From Flavobacteriales bacterium (GTDB lineage: Bacteria > Bacteroidota > Bacteroidia > Flavobacteriales_F > PHOS-HE28), in assembly GCA_016788635.1 (NCBI GenBank), contig JAEUSU010000026.1:122227-186226 (forward strand): a stretch of DNA of 64,000 nucleotides, read 5' to 3'. Numbering within the stretch: the first letter of the stretch is position 1; each line of letters opens with the position of its first letter. A model generated the notes under the pieces. It saw nothing but the letters and a program-made list of their open reading frames with translations, was not told the origin of the DNA and did no database searches. Of the stretch, positions 1-10,900 are shown one piece after another. The translations under genes were made by a program, and so were the position numbers.

Positions 1-3000
1 ATCCGGAACAACATCCTGAGCAATACACTTTCGGGCGGGGGGGCTTCATCCACACATGCCAGTCTTGCCCTGCCGTTGAGCGGTACGGCGGCCATGAACC
101 TCAATTTGAACAACAATGCCTACTACTGCAATGTCGGTGCGAATGCCGGTATCCTGCAGGTTGGCACGGCCTTCGCCGCAGCAAATCTGTACACTGCAGC
201 CAATTTCAATGCTGGCGCCACCACCCCCAGTACGAATTCACGTGCATACACCAGCGTTCTGAGCGGTTCCGGCAACAATGACAACGCAAGCTTCGCGAGT
301 TCAGCAGCGGCACCGTTCCTGAGCAATACGGACCTTCACATTGACGGCACTGCACCTGGTGCTGCACCCTTGAACGCCTCGGGTGCCACTGGCTTGGGCC
401 TCCTTTTCGACATTGACGGAGACTTCCGCGGCACACCTCCGGAGATCGGTGCGGACGAGTTCAACCCCGCCCCCTGCGCCAGCCCTTCAGCCAGCGCCAC
501 GGTGCAGCAGGATTGTGCCCTCAACCAGTATTTCGTCAACGTCACGGTCACCAGCCTGAATGGTGCGCCCAGTGTGGATGTGGTGAGCAACTACACCGGT
601 AATCCTGGAGCCGACCTCGGGGTGGGTACCGGAACTTACCAGATCGGGCCCTTCCCCAGCAATGCGAACGTCACTGTGTCGGTGCTGCACAACGGGAATC
701 CTGTTTGCGACCTCAACCTGGGCCAGTACAACTATGATTGTTCGGTGTTCGGGCAGAACGCGTTGAGCTTTGACGGCGTGGATGACCGCGTGAACTGCGG
801 TGATGCCGCCTCTGTGCAGATCACCGGCAACCAGATCACGCTTGAGGCCTGGATCTATCCCACGGCATGGCGCGCGAGCTCCTTCGAAGGGAGCATCATC
901 AACAAGGAACCCGGTGGCAATGGTGGATACATGATCCGCTGCGGCAACAACGGCCAGATGAGCTTCAACTTCGGTGCGGCCAGCGGCTGGGTGGAACTGC
1001 AGACCGCCACAGGCACCTTCACCCTGAACAACTGGCAGCATGTAGCCGCCACCTACGATGGTGCCAACATGCGCATTTACAGGAACGGGGTGCAGGTGGC
1101 TTCACAGGCCGCCACCGCCTTGATCGGTCCTGCGCCTGGCCAGCAGTTGACCATCGGCAACTGGTCGCAGACCAATGCGCGTGGTTTCATTGGCAAGATC
1201 GACGAGGCGCGCGTTTGGAACGTGGCGCGCTCTGCAGGTGACATCGGGGCATTCCAGATGCAACAGCTCTGTGGCACGGAACCCGGTCTGGTCGCCTATT
1301 ACGCGTTTGACCAGGGCGTGGATGGCGCCAACAATGCCGGGGTGACCACCTTGAACGATGCCACACCCAACCTGAACAATGGCACACTGCTCAATTTCGC
1401 CCTGAACGGGCCCACCTCGAACTGGGTATTGGGCAAGACGGGGGTCAACCCTTGCTCAGTGTGCGCGGGCACCCCGACCGCCGGAGCGATCACAGGCAAT
1501 GGCAACGCCTGTACTGGCGTAAGCAATTCCCTTACCCTATCGGGCGCCACCTTTGGCATCGGCATCACCCTGCAATGGAAGTATGGACCGGTAGGTGGTC
1601 CGTACACCAACCTGCTCGGCACCACCTTGGTGCAGAACACCAGTGGCCTCCCTGTCGGCACTTGGGAAGTGGTGGTGGATGTGACCTGTAGCGCTGGCCC
1701 AAGCACATCCACGACTTTGCCTTTCGCCCTCACGGTGAACGCCACACCTACGGCTACCGCCTCCGCTGGTCCCGCCTGCCTGGGTCAGCCGCTGAACTTC
1801 ACGGGCACCACGGATATCGGCACCAGCTTCCTGTGGACCGGTCCTTCTGGCTTCAACAACACCAACCAGAACCCGACCATCGCCAGCCTGGCCGCCGCCA
1901 ACAACGGCACCTACACTTTCGTGGCCACCGCGAATGGTTGTAATAGTGCGCCTTCCACGGTTTCCATCAGCGGCAGCGTTTCTCCGTCGCTCGGCCCCGT
2001 GACCGCTTCACCAGCAGTTATTTGCCCCGGTGGGTCCAGCCAGTTGAACGCTTCGGCTACCGTGCCCACCCTGGCGAACCAGATGGTCTTCGCCCACACC
2101 ACCGGTGCAGCACTTGACCCCATGACCGGCGCGACGAACCTGCTCACCGCCGCGAATGACGACTCGCCCAGCGGTCTGGCCCCCATCGGCTTCACGTTCA
2201 ATTTCAATGGATCGGGCCATACCCAGTTCTCCCTCACGCCAGATGGTTTCCTGAGGCTGGGGAGCGTGGCAGCCGTTGCCCAGTTCACCAATTCGGTTAC
2301 CAGCACCACGAACAACCCGAACATCTACCCCTATTGGGATGATGTGGCCTTGGGTGGAGCAGGCCTGGGTGGTTATGTGCGCTACTTGACCGATGGCGTG
2401 CCTGGCAACCGCATCCTCAAGGTCGAGTGGTTCGTGACCATTCCACGCAACCTTACCGGCACACCGAACAGCACCTTCCAGTGCTGGCTGTACGAAGCGA
2501 ACAACCGGATAGAGTTCCGCTATGGCACCATGGCCGCATCAGCCATGTCGGCCAGCGTGGGCATCACGGCTGGTTCAAGCAACTACCAGAGCGTCACCAT
2601 TGCAACGAATACGGTAAGTACCACTGTGGCGAATGACGCCAACGGTGGTCAACCACCTGCTGGTACGATGTATTCCTTCACCCCCATCAGCATTTCGAGC
2701 CTGAACTGGTCGCCCGCCACCTACCTGGACAACCCGGGCATCCTCACACCTTTTGCTTCCGGTGTGACCCCGCCCGTGACCTACACCTTCACCGCTACAG
2801 CCAGCAATGGTTGCGCAGCGAGCGGTACGGCCACTGTGGCGCTGGACAATACGGATACCGACGGCGACGGCACCATCGACTGCTTTGATGGCTGCCCCAC
2901 CGATCCCAACAAGATCGCCCCGGGCCAGTGCGGCTGCGGCGTGCCGGATACGGATACCGACGGTGATGGCACTGCCGATTGCAACGATGGCTGCCCGCTC

Positions 3001-4605
3001 GATCCCAACAAGATCGCACCTGGCCTCTGCGGATGCGGTGTGCCTGATACGGATACCGACGGTGATGGCACACCCGACTGCAACGACGGCTGCCCGCTCG
3101 ACCCCAACAAGATCGCACCGGGCATCTGCGGCTGCGGCGTGTCTGATGTGGATACCGATGGTGATGGCCTGGCGGATTGCATCGACAACTGCCCCTTGGT
3201 GCCCGGGGTGATAGGCAGCCCCTGCGATGATGGCAACCCCCTTACCATTGGCGACGCCCTCGATGCCAACTGCGTGTGCGTAGGCATTGCCTGCCCCACC
3301 AATCCCGTGACCCTGGAGCTGACCACCGACGCGAATGGCAGCGAGACCTCCTGGGAGATCGTGCCCAGCGGTGGTGGAGCGCCGATCTGCAGTGGCAGCG
3401 GCTTCTCGGATAACAGTTTCGCCGTAGGAGGCTGCTGCCTGCCCACAGGCTGCTTCGACCTGCGCGTGTTGGACAGCTTCGGTGACGGCATGTGCTGCGC
3501 CAACGGGCTGGGCGGTTATGTGCTGCGCACGGGCGCTGGCAAGCGTATCATCGACAACTTTGCCGATGGTTCCTTCGGCTCCGTAAGCCAGGCGGGCAAT
3601 TCCTTCTGCCTGCCCATCGGCACGGATGAACTCGTGGCCACGTCCTGCGACCGCACGGACCTGATCGCCAGCAGCGTGATCCAGGTGACCCCGAACCCGG
3701 CCGTGACGAGCGGCTACCAAGCTGCGAACTCCGGGACCGGATATCAGTTCTGGATCTTCAACCCGGATGGTGGATACAGCCGCCGCGTGTTCCAGAGCCA
3801 CAATGCACCGGGAACAGCATGGCCCCTTGGCACACCGAACGGCGAGAAGTGCTCCTTCCTGCGCCTCGAATTCCCCACACAACCAGTGCCCAGCTTCACC
3901 CTGCTGAACGTGCGCGTACGCAGCCGTCTCAATACCGTGTATGGCGAGTTCGGCCCGGCCTGCCGCATGTTCCTCGACCCCACTGCCGGCTGCACCACCA
4001 CCCAGCTCACCAGCACACCGAACCCGATCGTTTCCTGCGGAGCCACGGGTGTAACGCTGGACATCCAGCAGGGCAGCACCATCTGGGCGGATGTAGTACC
4101 GCTGGCGAACCGCTACCGCTTCAGCTTCACAGCCCCGGGCTATCTGCGCAACATTGTAAGCCCCAACCGCAGTTTGGTGGTGGCCGGATGGCAGACCAAT
4201 CCGCTCCAGTGCGGTGTCACCTACGATGTGCAGGTGCGTGCAAGCTTCGACAACGGAGCCACCTACTGTCCCGCAGGTCCGGTCTGCCAGGTGAGCATCG
4301 TGCCGTGCAACCCGGCCGCAGCCGGGCGCACCGTGGACCAGGGTGGTGTGGCCTTGGGCGTGTACCCCAACCCGAACCGTGGCGACCTGGTGACCCTGCA
4401 ACTCAGCGGACTGCCAGAGACCGAGCAACAGGTACAGGTGGAGATCATGGATATGCATGGCCGCATGGTGGTGACCCGCTCCTATGCCGCCGCCAGCCTG
4501 CTCAACACCACCATCGACCTGGGCGGCTCGCTCGCCAGCGGTCTGTATAACGTGAACGTGACCTTCGGCACCGAGCGCCTCAGCCAGCGCCTGGTGATCC
4601 AATAA
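1..4605 (+). CDS. Large secreted T9SS protein with LamG-like, Ig-like and thrombospondin-3 repeats (5' end cut by window)
   Basis: The reading frame is open from base 1, so the start lies left of the window; a TTG at 76 is in frame but internal. The visible 1,534 residues begin with the end of a right-handed beta-helix region that closely matches the paralogue at 4956. Next come a LamG/concanavalin-like domain (about 757-1440, 'SFDGVDDRVNCG'), Ig-like domains (1455-1970), a nidogen-like beta domain (2040-2690), four 33-residue thrombospondin-3 repeats with DTDTDGDG calcium loops (2854-3205), and a Cys-rich 'GDGMCC' domain (3300-3630). A fibronectin-like segment and a type A T9SS sorting domain ('VYPNPNRGD' to 'QRLVIQ') end it. 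Known of the family: such proteins cross the outer membrane by T9SS and end up surface-attached or released. A surface adhesin or glycan-binding role is inferred. The last 430 residues are shared with the genes at 4956 and 28805. Confidence 0.9.
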   Translation: MRNNILSNTLSGGGASSTHASLALPLSGTAAMNLNLNNNAYYCNVGANAGILQVGTAFAAANLYTAANFNAGATTPSTNSRAYTSVLSGSGNNDNASFASSAAAPFLSNTDLHIDGTAPGAAPLNASGATGLGLLFDIDGDFRGTPPEIGADEFNPAPCASPSASATVQQDCALNQYFVNVTVTSLNGAPSVDVVSNYTGNPGADLGVGTGTYQIGPFPSNANVTVSVLHNGNPVCDLNLGQYNYDCSVFGQNALSFDGVDDRVNCGDAASVQITGNQITLEAWIYPTAWRASSFEGSIINKEPGGNGGYMIRCGNNGQMSFNFGAASGWVELQTATGTFTLNNWQHVAATYDGANMRIYRNGVQVASQAATALIGPAPGQQLTIGNWSQTNARGFIGKIDEARVWNVARSAGDIGAFQMQQLCGTEPGLVAYYAFDQGVDGANNAGVTTLNDATPNLNNGTLLNFALNGPTSNWVLGKTGVNPCSVCAGTPTAGAITGNGNACTGVSNSLTLSGATFGIGITLQWKYGPVGGPYTNLLGTTLVQNTSGLPVGTWEVVVDVTCSAGPSTSTTLPFALTVNATPTATASAGPACLGQPLNFTGTTDIGTSFLWTGPSGFNNTNQNPTIASLAAANNGTYTFVATANGCNSAPSTVSISGSVSPSLGPVTASPAVICPGGSSQLNASATVPTLANQMVFAHTTGAALDPMTGATNLLTAANDDSPSGLAPIGFTFNFNGSGHTQFSLTPDGFLRLGSVAAVAQFTNSVTSTTNNPNIYPYWDDVALGGAGLGGYVRYLTDGVPGNRILKVEWFVTIPRNLTGTPNSTFQCWLYEANNRIEFRYGTMAASAMSASVGITAGSSNYQSVTIATNTVSTTVANDANGGQPPAGTMYSFTPISISSLNWSPATYLDNPGILTPFASGVTPPVTYTFTATASNGCAASGTATVALDNTDTDGDGTIDCFDGCPTDPNKIAPGQCGCGVPDTDTDGDGTADCNDGCPLDPNKIAPGLCGCGVPDTDTDGDGTPDCNDGCPLDPNKIAPGICGCGVSDVDTDGDGLADCIDNCPLVPGVIGSPCDDGNPLTIGDALDANCVCVGIACPTNPVTLELTTDANGSETSWEIVPSGGGAPICSGSGFSDNSFAVGGCCLPTGCFDLRVLDSFGDGMCCANGLGGYVLRTGAGKRIIDNFADGSFGSVSQAGNSFCLPIGTDELVATSCDRTDLIASSVIQVTPNPAVTSGYQAANSGTGYQFWIFNPDGGYSRRVFQSHNAPGTAWPLGTPNGEKCSFLRLEFPTQPVPSFTLLNVRVRSRLNTVYGEFGPACRMFLDPTAGCTTTQLTSTPNPIVSCGATGVTLDIQQGSTIWADVVPLANRYRFSFTAPGYLRNIVSPNRSLVVAGWQTNPLQCGVTYDVQVRASFDNGATYCPAGPVCQVSIVPCNPAAAGRTVDQGGVALGVYPNPNRGDLVTLQLSGLPETEQQVQVEIMDMHGRMVVTRSYAAASLLNTTIDLGGSLASGLYNVNVTFGTERLSQRLVIQ

Positions 4606-4636
4606 GGCACCGGCGCACGGCGCCCACCTCCAGTGA

Positions 4637-4668
4637 AAGCCCCGCCCGATCCTTCGGGCGGGGCTTTT
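4637..4668 (+). terminator. Rho-independent terminator of the first giant gene
   Basis: A perfect 13-bp stem (4637-4649 with 4654-4666) and a 4-base loop are followed by TTTT. It begins 31 bases after the stop codon at 4603-4605. Confidence 0.9.
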
Positions 4669-4840
4669 GCGTGAAGCGTTCCCGTCGTACGGCTCATGCC
4701 GTTGGGGTTGCCTTTAGAAGTTATTAACAGCGCCTTTCGGAATACTTGCGCAATGGGTACCGCTTCGCGTAGCTTGGCCAACCCCAAGTCCCGAATGCTC
4801 GCCGCCACCCCCGGTGTTCCGATCCTGAAGAGGATGTCCC

Positions 4841-4868
4841 TTCACAAAAGCCACGTCGGCATTGTGAA
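4841..4868. promoter_or_regulatory. Inverted repeat upstream of the second giant gene
   Basis: TTCACAA (4841-4847) is mirrored by TTGTGAA (4862-4868), perfect 7-bp arms with a 14-bp spacer, 87 bases before the ATG. It could be a regulator site or a leader hairpin; nothing identifies the binding protein. Confidence 0.3.
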
Positions 4869-4925
4869 TGGTCGCATCCATCCTTGATCTGAGCCACGCG
4901 CGAACGGCAACACGAACGAATCAAC

Positions 4926-4953
4926 CGATCATCGATCACCAATCACCAAGACC
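4926..4953 (+). repeat. Four phased heptamers abutting the start codon
   Basis: The units CGATCAT, CGATCAC, CAATCAC and CAAGACC follow each other without gaps and end two bases before the ATG at 4956. They occupy the place of a Shine-Dalgarno sequence; none is visible, which is common in Bacteroidota. Confidence 0.6.
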
Positions 4954-4955
4954 CC

Positions 4956-7900
4956 ATGAACTGTAAGTACACTACATGCCCCGGCGGACGAACACGCTCC
5001 GGGTGGTTGAAGTCGGCCCTGCTGGGAGCCGCATTGGCGCTGTTCGGCACGGTGCAGGCGCAGGTGGATGTGAATGCCACGGGCGGCACCCCGTTCGCCA
5101 CCTATGCGAACCTGAACGGCGCATTTGTGGCCATCAATGCAGGCACGCATACAGGGGACGTCACGATCAACATCACCGCCAGCGTCGTAGAGGCAGGTGC
5201 CTGTGTGCTGAACAGCAGTGGTTCAGGCAGTGCCAGCTACACCTCGGTGCTGATCCGTCCGACCGCGGACGGCGTCACCGTGAGCGGTGCGACCGTGGCG
5301 GGTCGTGGTCTTGTGGAATTGAACGGTGCGGACAATGTGACCATTGACGGGGACAACCCCAACACGGGTGGCACGAACCGCAACCTCACCTTCGCAAACA
5401 CCGCCGCCACTGCCACCAACTATACCTCAGTGATCCGCGTGGCAACGGCCACCGGGAACCTCACTGCGAATGACAACACCATCCGGAACTGTATTCTGAA
5501 CGGTAGTGCGACCGGGCGCAACGGCGGTGGCTTCACAAGCACCACAGCTGCGGAGAACACAACCTTTGGCATCCATGTTGGGCCGAACGGTGCTGTACCT
5601 CCCGCAGCCCCGACCGCCATCACCTCAGTTACAGGTGCAATGGCCGCCAGTACCACCGCCAACAACCTGCTCATCACGAACAACGTGATCAATTCCTGTG
5701 CACGTGGTGTATCCGCACTTGGCGCCACCGCAGCCTCGATGAGCAACCTGGTCATCACCAATAACCTCATTGGTGATCAAGCCACGGACAACACGGCATC
5801 CAATCCTCCATACACCTCCCCAGCAACCACGGTTTATACTCGCGGTATTGTAGTTCAGGGCTTGACGGGATTGACATGCACGGGTAACACCGTGAAGAAC
5901 ATCCTTAGCTATGTGAGCACACCCCGTAACGGGATCGAACTGACAACGGCCGTGGCTGGTGTGGTGAACATCAGCTCCAATACGATCGAGTCAGTGGGAC
6001 AGAATGGAACTGGCGGCAATATCGTCAGCGGCATCGTGGTATCCTCAGCGACGGCAGGTTACACGGTGTCCCAGAATACCGTGACCAACATCAGGATGCT
6101 CGGATCAAGTTCCTGTCAGGGCCTTAACCTTAGTCATTCGGGGCCTTCTGCCATCGCAGAGCGGAACACCATTCTTAAGGTGATCAATGACAATACCGCA
6201 ACCTACGGAGCGTATGGCATCAACGTTCTTGCGGGGAGCAATGTCGCAGTGCGTAACAACTGCGTGCGTGAGGTGTACAATAACCAAGTGGCGGGCACGG
6301 GGGGGTTCGGCACCACCTTCGGGGCCTATGGTATTCGCGTAGCCGCTGGCACGGGCCACCAGATCCATCATAACACGGTCCACCTGGCTGGCGTATTACC
6401 TGGGTCCACCAGCACCAACTTGGTGACTTGCCTTGTGGTTCTTGGTACCGGCCAGACCGGCTTGGACGTCCGCAATAACATCTTCAGCAATGTGATGACA
6501 GGAGGTAATCCTGCGGGATTCAACAGCACGCATTCCTGCATCTACCTGCCCAGCGGAGCCACGGTGGCCATGAACCTGACCTTGAACAACAATGCCTACT
6601 ACCAAGGTGGTGAGGCGTGGAGCACCCTTGCGCAAGTGGGTATCACATTAGGTGCAGGTATCTACACAGCCGCTAACTTCAATCCTGGTGCCACCAGCCC
6701 TGCTGCAAACCTGCGCGCATACACCAGTCCGTTAAGTGCAGCAGGCACGAACGATAACGCAAGCTTCGCCACGACCAACCCGGTTCCTTTGGCTTCTGGC
6801 TGTGGAGTGGATGTGTCTTTGGCGACCGCAGCCCTTCCGTTGTTCCAGACCGGTGCGAATGTGGGTGTTGCTGTTGACATCAACGGTGATCCTCGTGGTG
6901 CGACGCCTTGTATTGGTGCTGACGAGTTCACCCTGCCGAATTGCGCCAGCGCCATCGCAGGAACTATTTCGGGTACAGGCACGGCTTGCCAAGCGGCGAG
7001 CAACGTTCTTAGCCTTTCCGGCCAGACTCAAGGTCCTGGCATCAGCTATCAGTGGGCCTACGGCCCGGTAGGTGGGCCTCATCTCAGCAACCTGGGCACG
7101 GCGGCCAGCCAGAACACCAATGTGATCCCAGCCGGTTCGTGGGAGGTTGTTTGCACGGTCACCTGTGCATTCTGTGGACCTTGCAGTGCAACGACCGCTC
7201 CCTTTGCTGTGACCATCAATGCCCAACCGGCGGTTCTTGTGAACCCGTCAAGCGCATCCTACTGCGGAGTGACCCCCGTCACGCTCACCGCATCAGGTGC
7301 TAGCACTTATTCCTGGGCTCCTGGTGCCGGATTGAGCGCCACGACCGGTGCTTCAGTGGATGCCACTCCTGCCGGCAATACGACCTACACAGTGACCGGC
7401 ACGGACGGTATCGGATGTACCAACACGGCAACCGCAGTGATCCTGTCCAGCACCAATCCGGTGATATCGGCCAGCGCCACCCCCAACCCCGTATGTGTGG
7501 GTGATAACTCTCAGCTGCTGGTGACCACACCGGTGCCGGGTGCGTACTGCGCCAGCACACATGCCAGCGGCTGCAGTGGTGACCAGATGGCCAATGTCGT
7601 GCTGAATACATTGGTCAATGCCACCGGAACCACCGTTTGCAACAGCCCTACACGATACCAGTATTTTGCTGGTTCGCCCACGACTACCCTGACAGCCGGC
7701 AGCACGTACACGCTCTCGATCACATTCGGACCGGATGGCAATCAGTATTTCGGTGCATGGATCGATTACGACAATGATGGTGTGCTTGCCGCATCCGAAG
7801 TGCTTGGTCTTTCTGGCAATGCGGGTGCGAACGGCACCATCGGTGTGACCTTTACAGTGCCGCTTTCAGCCACCAACGGAGTTCGCCGCCTGCGTATCGT

Positions 7901-10900
7901 GGGTGGCAATGATGCCCCTGTTCTGGCAACGCAGGCCTGTGGCGCGTCCTCCAGCGGCTGGGGAGAAACGCAGGACTATGATGTGACCATATCAGGTGGC
8001 TTGGAGTCATACACCTTCGCTTGGACCCCCGCCACCTACCTCAGCAGCACCACCATCGCCAACCCCGTGGCCACCAACGTGACCACGGCGGAGACCTACA
8101 CCGTGACGGTGACCAACGCCGCCGGATGCTCTTCCACGGGTAACGTTGCGCTTGCACTGCTCACGGACATCCCTGCAGCCCCCACCGTATCGGCCACGCC
8201 GGCCACGGTATGCCCGGGCGGGAACAGTCAGTTGAACGCCTCTGGTGCGGGTCCCACCCTTGAGATCACGCTGACGGCCACGGCCACATTCCAGGATGAG
8301 ATCAGCTGGACGTTGACCAACTCCCTGGCACAGGTGATCGCTTCGGGTGGTCCCTACTTCTCCTCACCGAACGTGATCTCCATTCCGAACCCCACTGGTT
8401 CACCTTTCACGTTCTTCCTGGAGACCCAGGGGACGTGGAACGACAATGCAACTGATTACCTGATCAAGTGCGGAGGTACCACCATCCTTTCCGGATCGTT
8501 GGCCGGTGGTTTGACTTTCACGTCGGCACCCTTGGCCTGTGCTGCCAGCTATACCTATGCCTGGAGCCCTGCCACCTTCCTGAGCAACGCTTCGATCGCG
8601 AACCCTGTGGCGAGCGGTGTGACGAGCACCACTACCTACACGGCTACGATAACAAATGCGTCGGGCTGCTCAGCCAACAGCACCGTCACAGTAACCGTGG
8701 ACCCGAACGCCATACCGCAGATCGCATCAGTGACCGCCACGCCAGCCGTGGTGTGCCCGGGTGGGAATAGCGATCTGAACGTGGCATTGGTAGCTCCTCC
8801 ATTGAGCTATTGCGCGGCCACACATACGTTCGGCTGCGGTAGTGGTGATGAGTATATCTCGAACGTCACCTTCGCCTCGATCAATAACAGCAGTACCTGC
8901 GCGCAGAACGGCCCCGGTCAGTTTACGGACTATACCTCAATTAGCACGTCCGTAACGGCTGGTGGTGTATTGGCTGTATCGGTCGGAAATCCGAACTGGT
9001 TCTCGGGTGATCTCTGCCGGGTGTACATCGACTGGAACCAGAATGGTGTTTTCGATGTGCCTGCTGAGGAGACCATCCTGAGCGGTACCACGCTGTTCAC
9101 AGGTAACATCAACGTGCCTCTGTCTGCGTTGAATGGTTCAACCCGGATGCGTGTACGGCTCACCTATACGTCGGGTATGGCACCTTGCGGCGTGGCCCAA
9201 TATGGCGAGACCGAGGATTATACCGTGAACGTGACCGGCGGTGCAAGCCCCTCAGGATTCACATTCTCATGGTCACCAGCCACCTACCTGAACAACACGG
9301 CGATCGCCAACCCGCAGGCCACCGGTGTGGCCACGGCCACCACTTACACGGTCACCGTTACGGACCTGAACGGTTGTTCCAACACCGGCACGGTGGCCGT
9401 TGCGCTGGAAACACTTGATACCGATGGCGATGGCACCGTGGATTGCCTGGACGGCTGCCCGCTCGACCCCAACAAGATCGCCCCGGGCCAGTGCGGCTGC
9501 GGTGTGCCTGATACGGATACCGACGGTGACGGCACTGCCGATTGCAACGACGGCTGCCCCAATGATCCCAATAAGATCGCCCCGGGCCAGTGCGGCTGCG
9601 GTGTGCCAGACACAGATACTGATGGTGACGGCACCGCCGATTGCAATGACGGCTGCCCCAACGATCCTAACAAGGTCGCCCCAGGTATTTGCGGCTGCGG
9701 TGTAAGCGATGTGGATACCGACGGTGATGGCACGGCTGACTGCAACGACGGCTGCCCGCTCGATCCCAACAAGATCGCCCCGGGTATCTGCGGATGTGGT
9801 GTGGCCGATACGGATACCGATGGCGATGGCACAGCTGACTGCCTCGACGGCTGCCCGCTCGACCCCAACAAGATCGCGCCCGGACAGTGCGGTTGCGGCA
9901 TTGCGGATACCGATACCGATGGCGACGGCACGGCTGACTGCATCGACGCCTGCCCGAACGACCCCAACAAGATCGCTCCGGGCCAGTGCGGCTGCGGTGT
10001 GGCTGATACGGATACCGACGGTGACGGCGTGGCGGATTGCATCGACTCCTGCCCGCTGGTACCTGGCCAGATCGGCTCGCTCTGTGATGATGGCGATCCC
10101 CTGACCATCAACGACCAGCTCGACGCGAATTGCAATTGCGTGGGCATCAATGTCTCATGCAACGACAATCCGGTGGTGCTCACCCTGAACACCGATGCCA
10201 ACGGTGCGGAGACCAGCTGGGAGATCGTTCCCCAAGGTGGTGGTACACCGGTTTGCCAGGGCTCCGGCTATGCCAGCAGCAGCACCATCTTCGCTGACTG
10301 CTGCCTGCCGAACAACTGTTATGACCTCTTCGTGTACGACAGCGCCGGCGACGGCATGTGCTGCGCCAATGGCAATGGTGGCTGGGTCCTTCGCAACGGT
10401 GCCAACCAGCGCATCATCGACAACTTCGGTGATGGTGCCTTCGGATCCGTGGCCCAGTCGCCCAACGGCTTCTGCGTACCGATCGGCACGGATGCCCTGG
10501 CACCCAACAGCTGCGACCTGGAGACCCTGATCAGCAGCAGCGTGCTGCAGGTGCTGGACAACCCGCTGGTGAGCGGCAACTACAACCCCAGCAACAACAT
10601 CACGGGTTACCAGTACTGGATCTTCAACCCGGATGGGGCATACAGCCGCCGGATCTTCCTGAGCCATCAAAACCCCGGCTCCGGCAATCCTTCCGCGCCG
10701 AACCCACTGAAGTGCTCCTACTTGAAGATCAGCGAGGTGACCCCGAACCCGGTGCCCACCTTCACACTGCTGAACATCCGTGTACGCAGCCGCATCAACG
10801 GAGCTAACACCGAGTTCGGTCCGGCATGCCGCATGAGGCTTGACCCCACCGCTGGTTGCACCACCACCTCGCTCACCACCGTGGCCAACCCCGTGGTGTC

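Larger units (their letters stand above)
4669..4955. other. Intergenic leader of the second giant gene, no gene seen
   Basis: There is no convincing gene between the terminator and the ATG at 4956. The stretch holds an inverted repeat (4841-4868) and a heptamer array (4926-4953) that touches the start codon. I could not find a clear TTTG/TAnnTTTG promoter pair. Confidence 0.6.

Noticed and set aside
2575..4602. Antisense open frame of 675 codons under the first giant gene
   Set aside because: It lies fully under a gene with clear domains and a T9SS signal and has the same low-complexity composition as the other shadows.
9417..10080. CRISPR-like direct repeats
   Set aside because: The 99-bp units are gapless and encode thrombospondin-3 calcium loops; there are no unique spacers and no cas genes.
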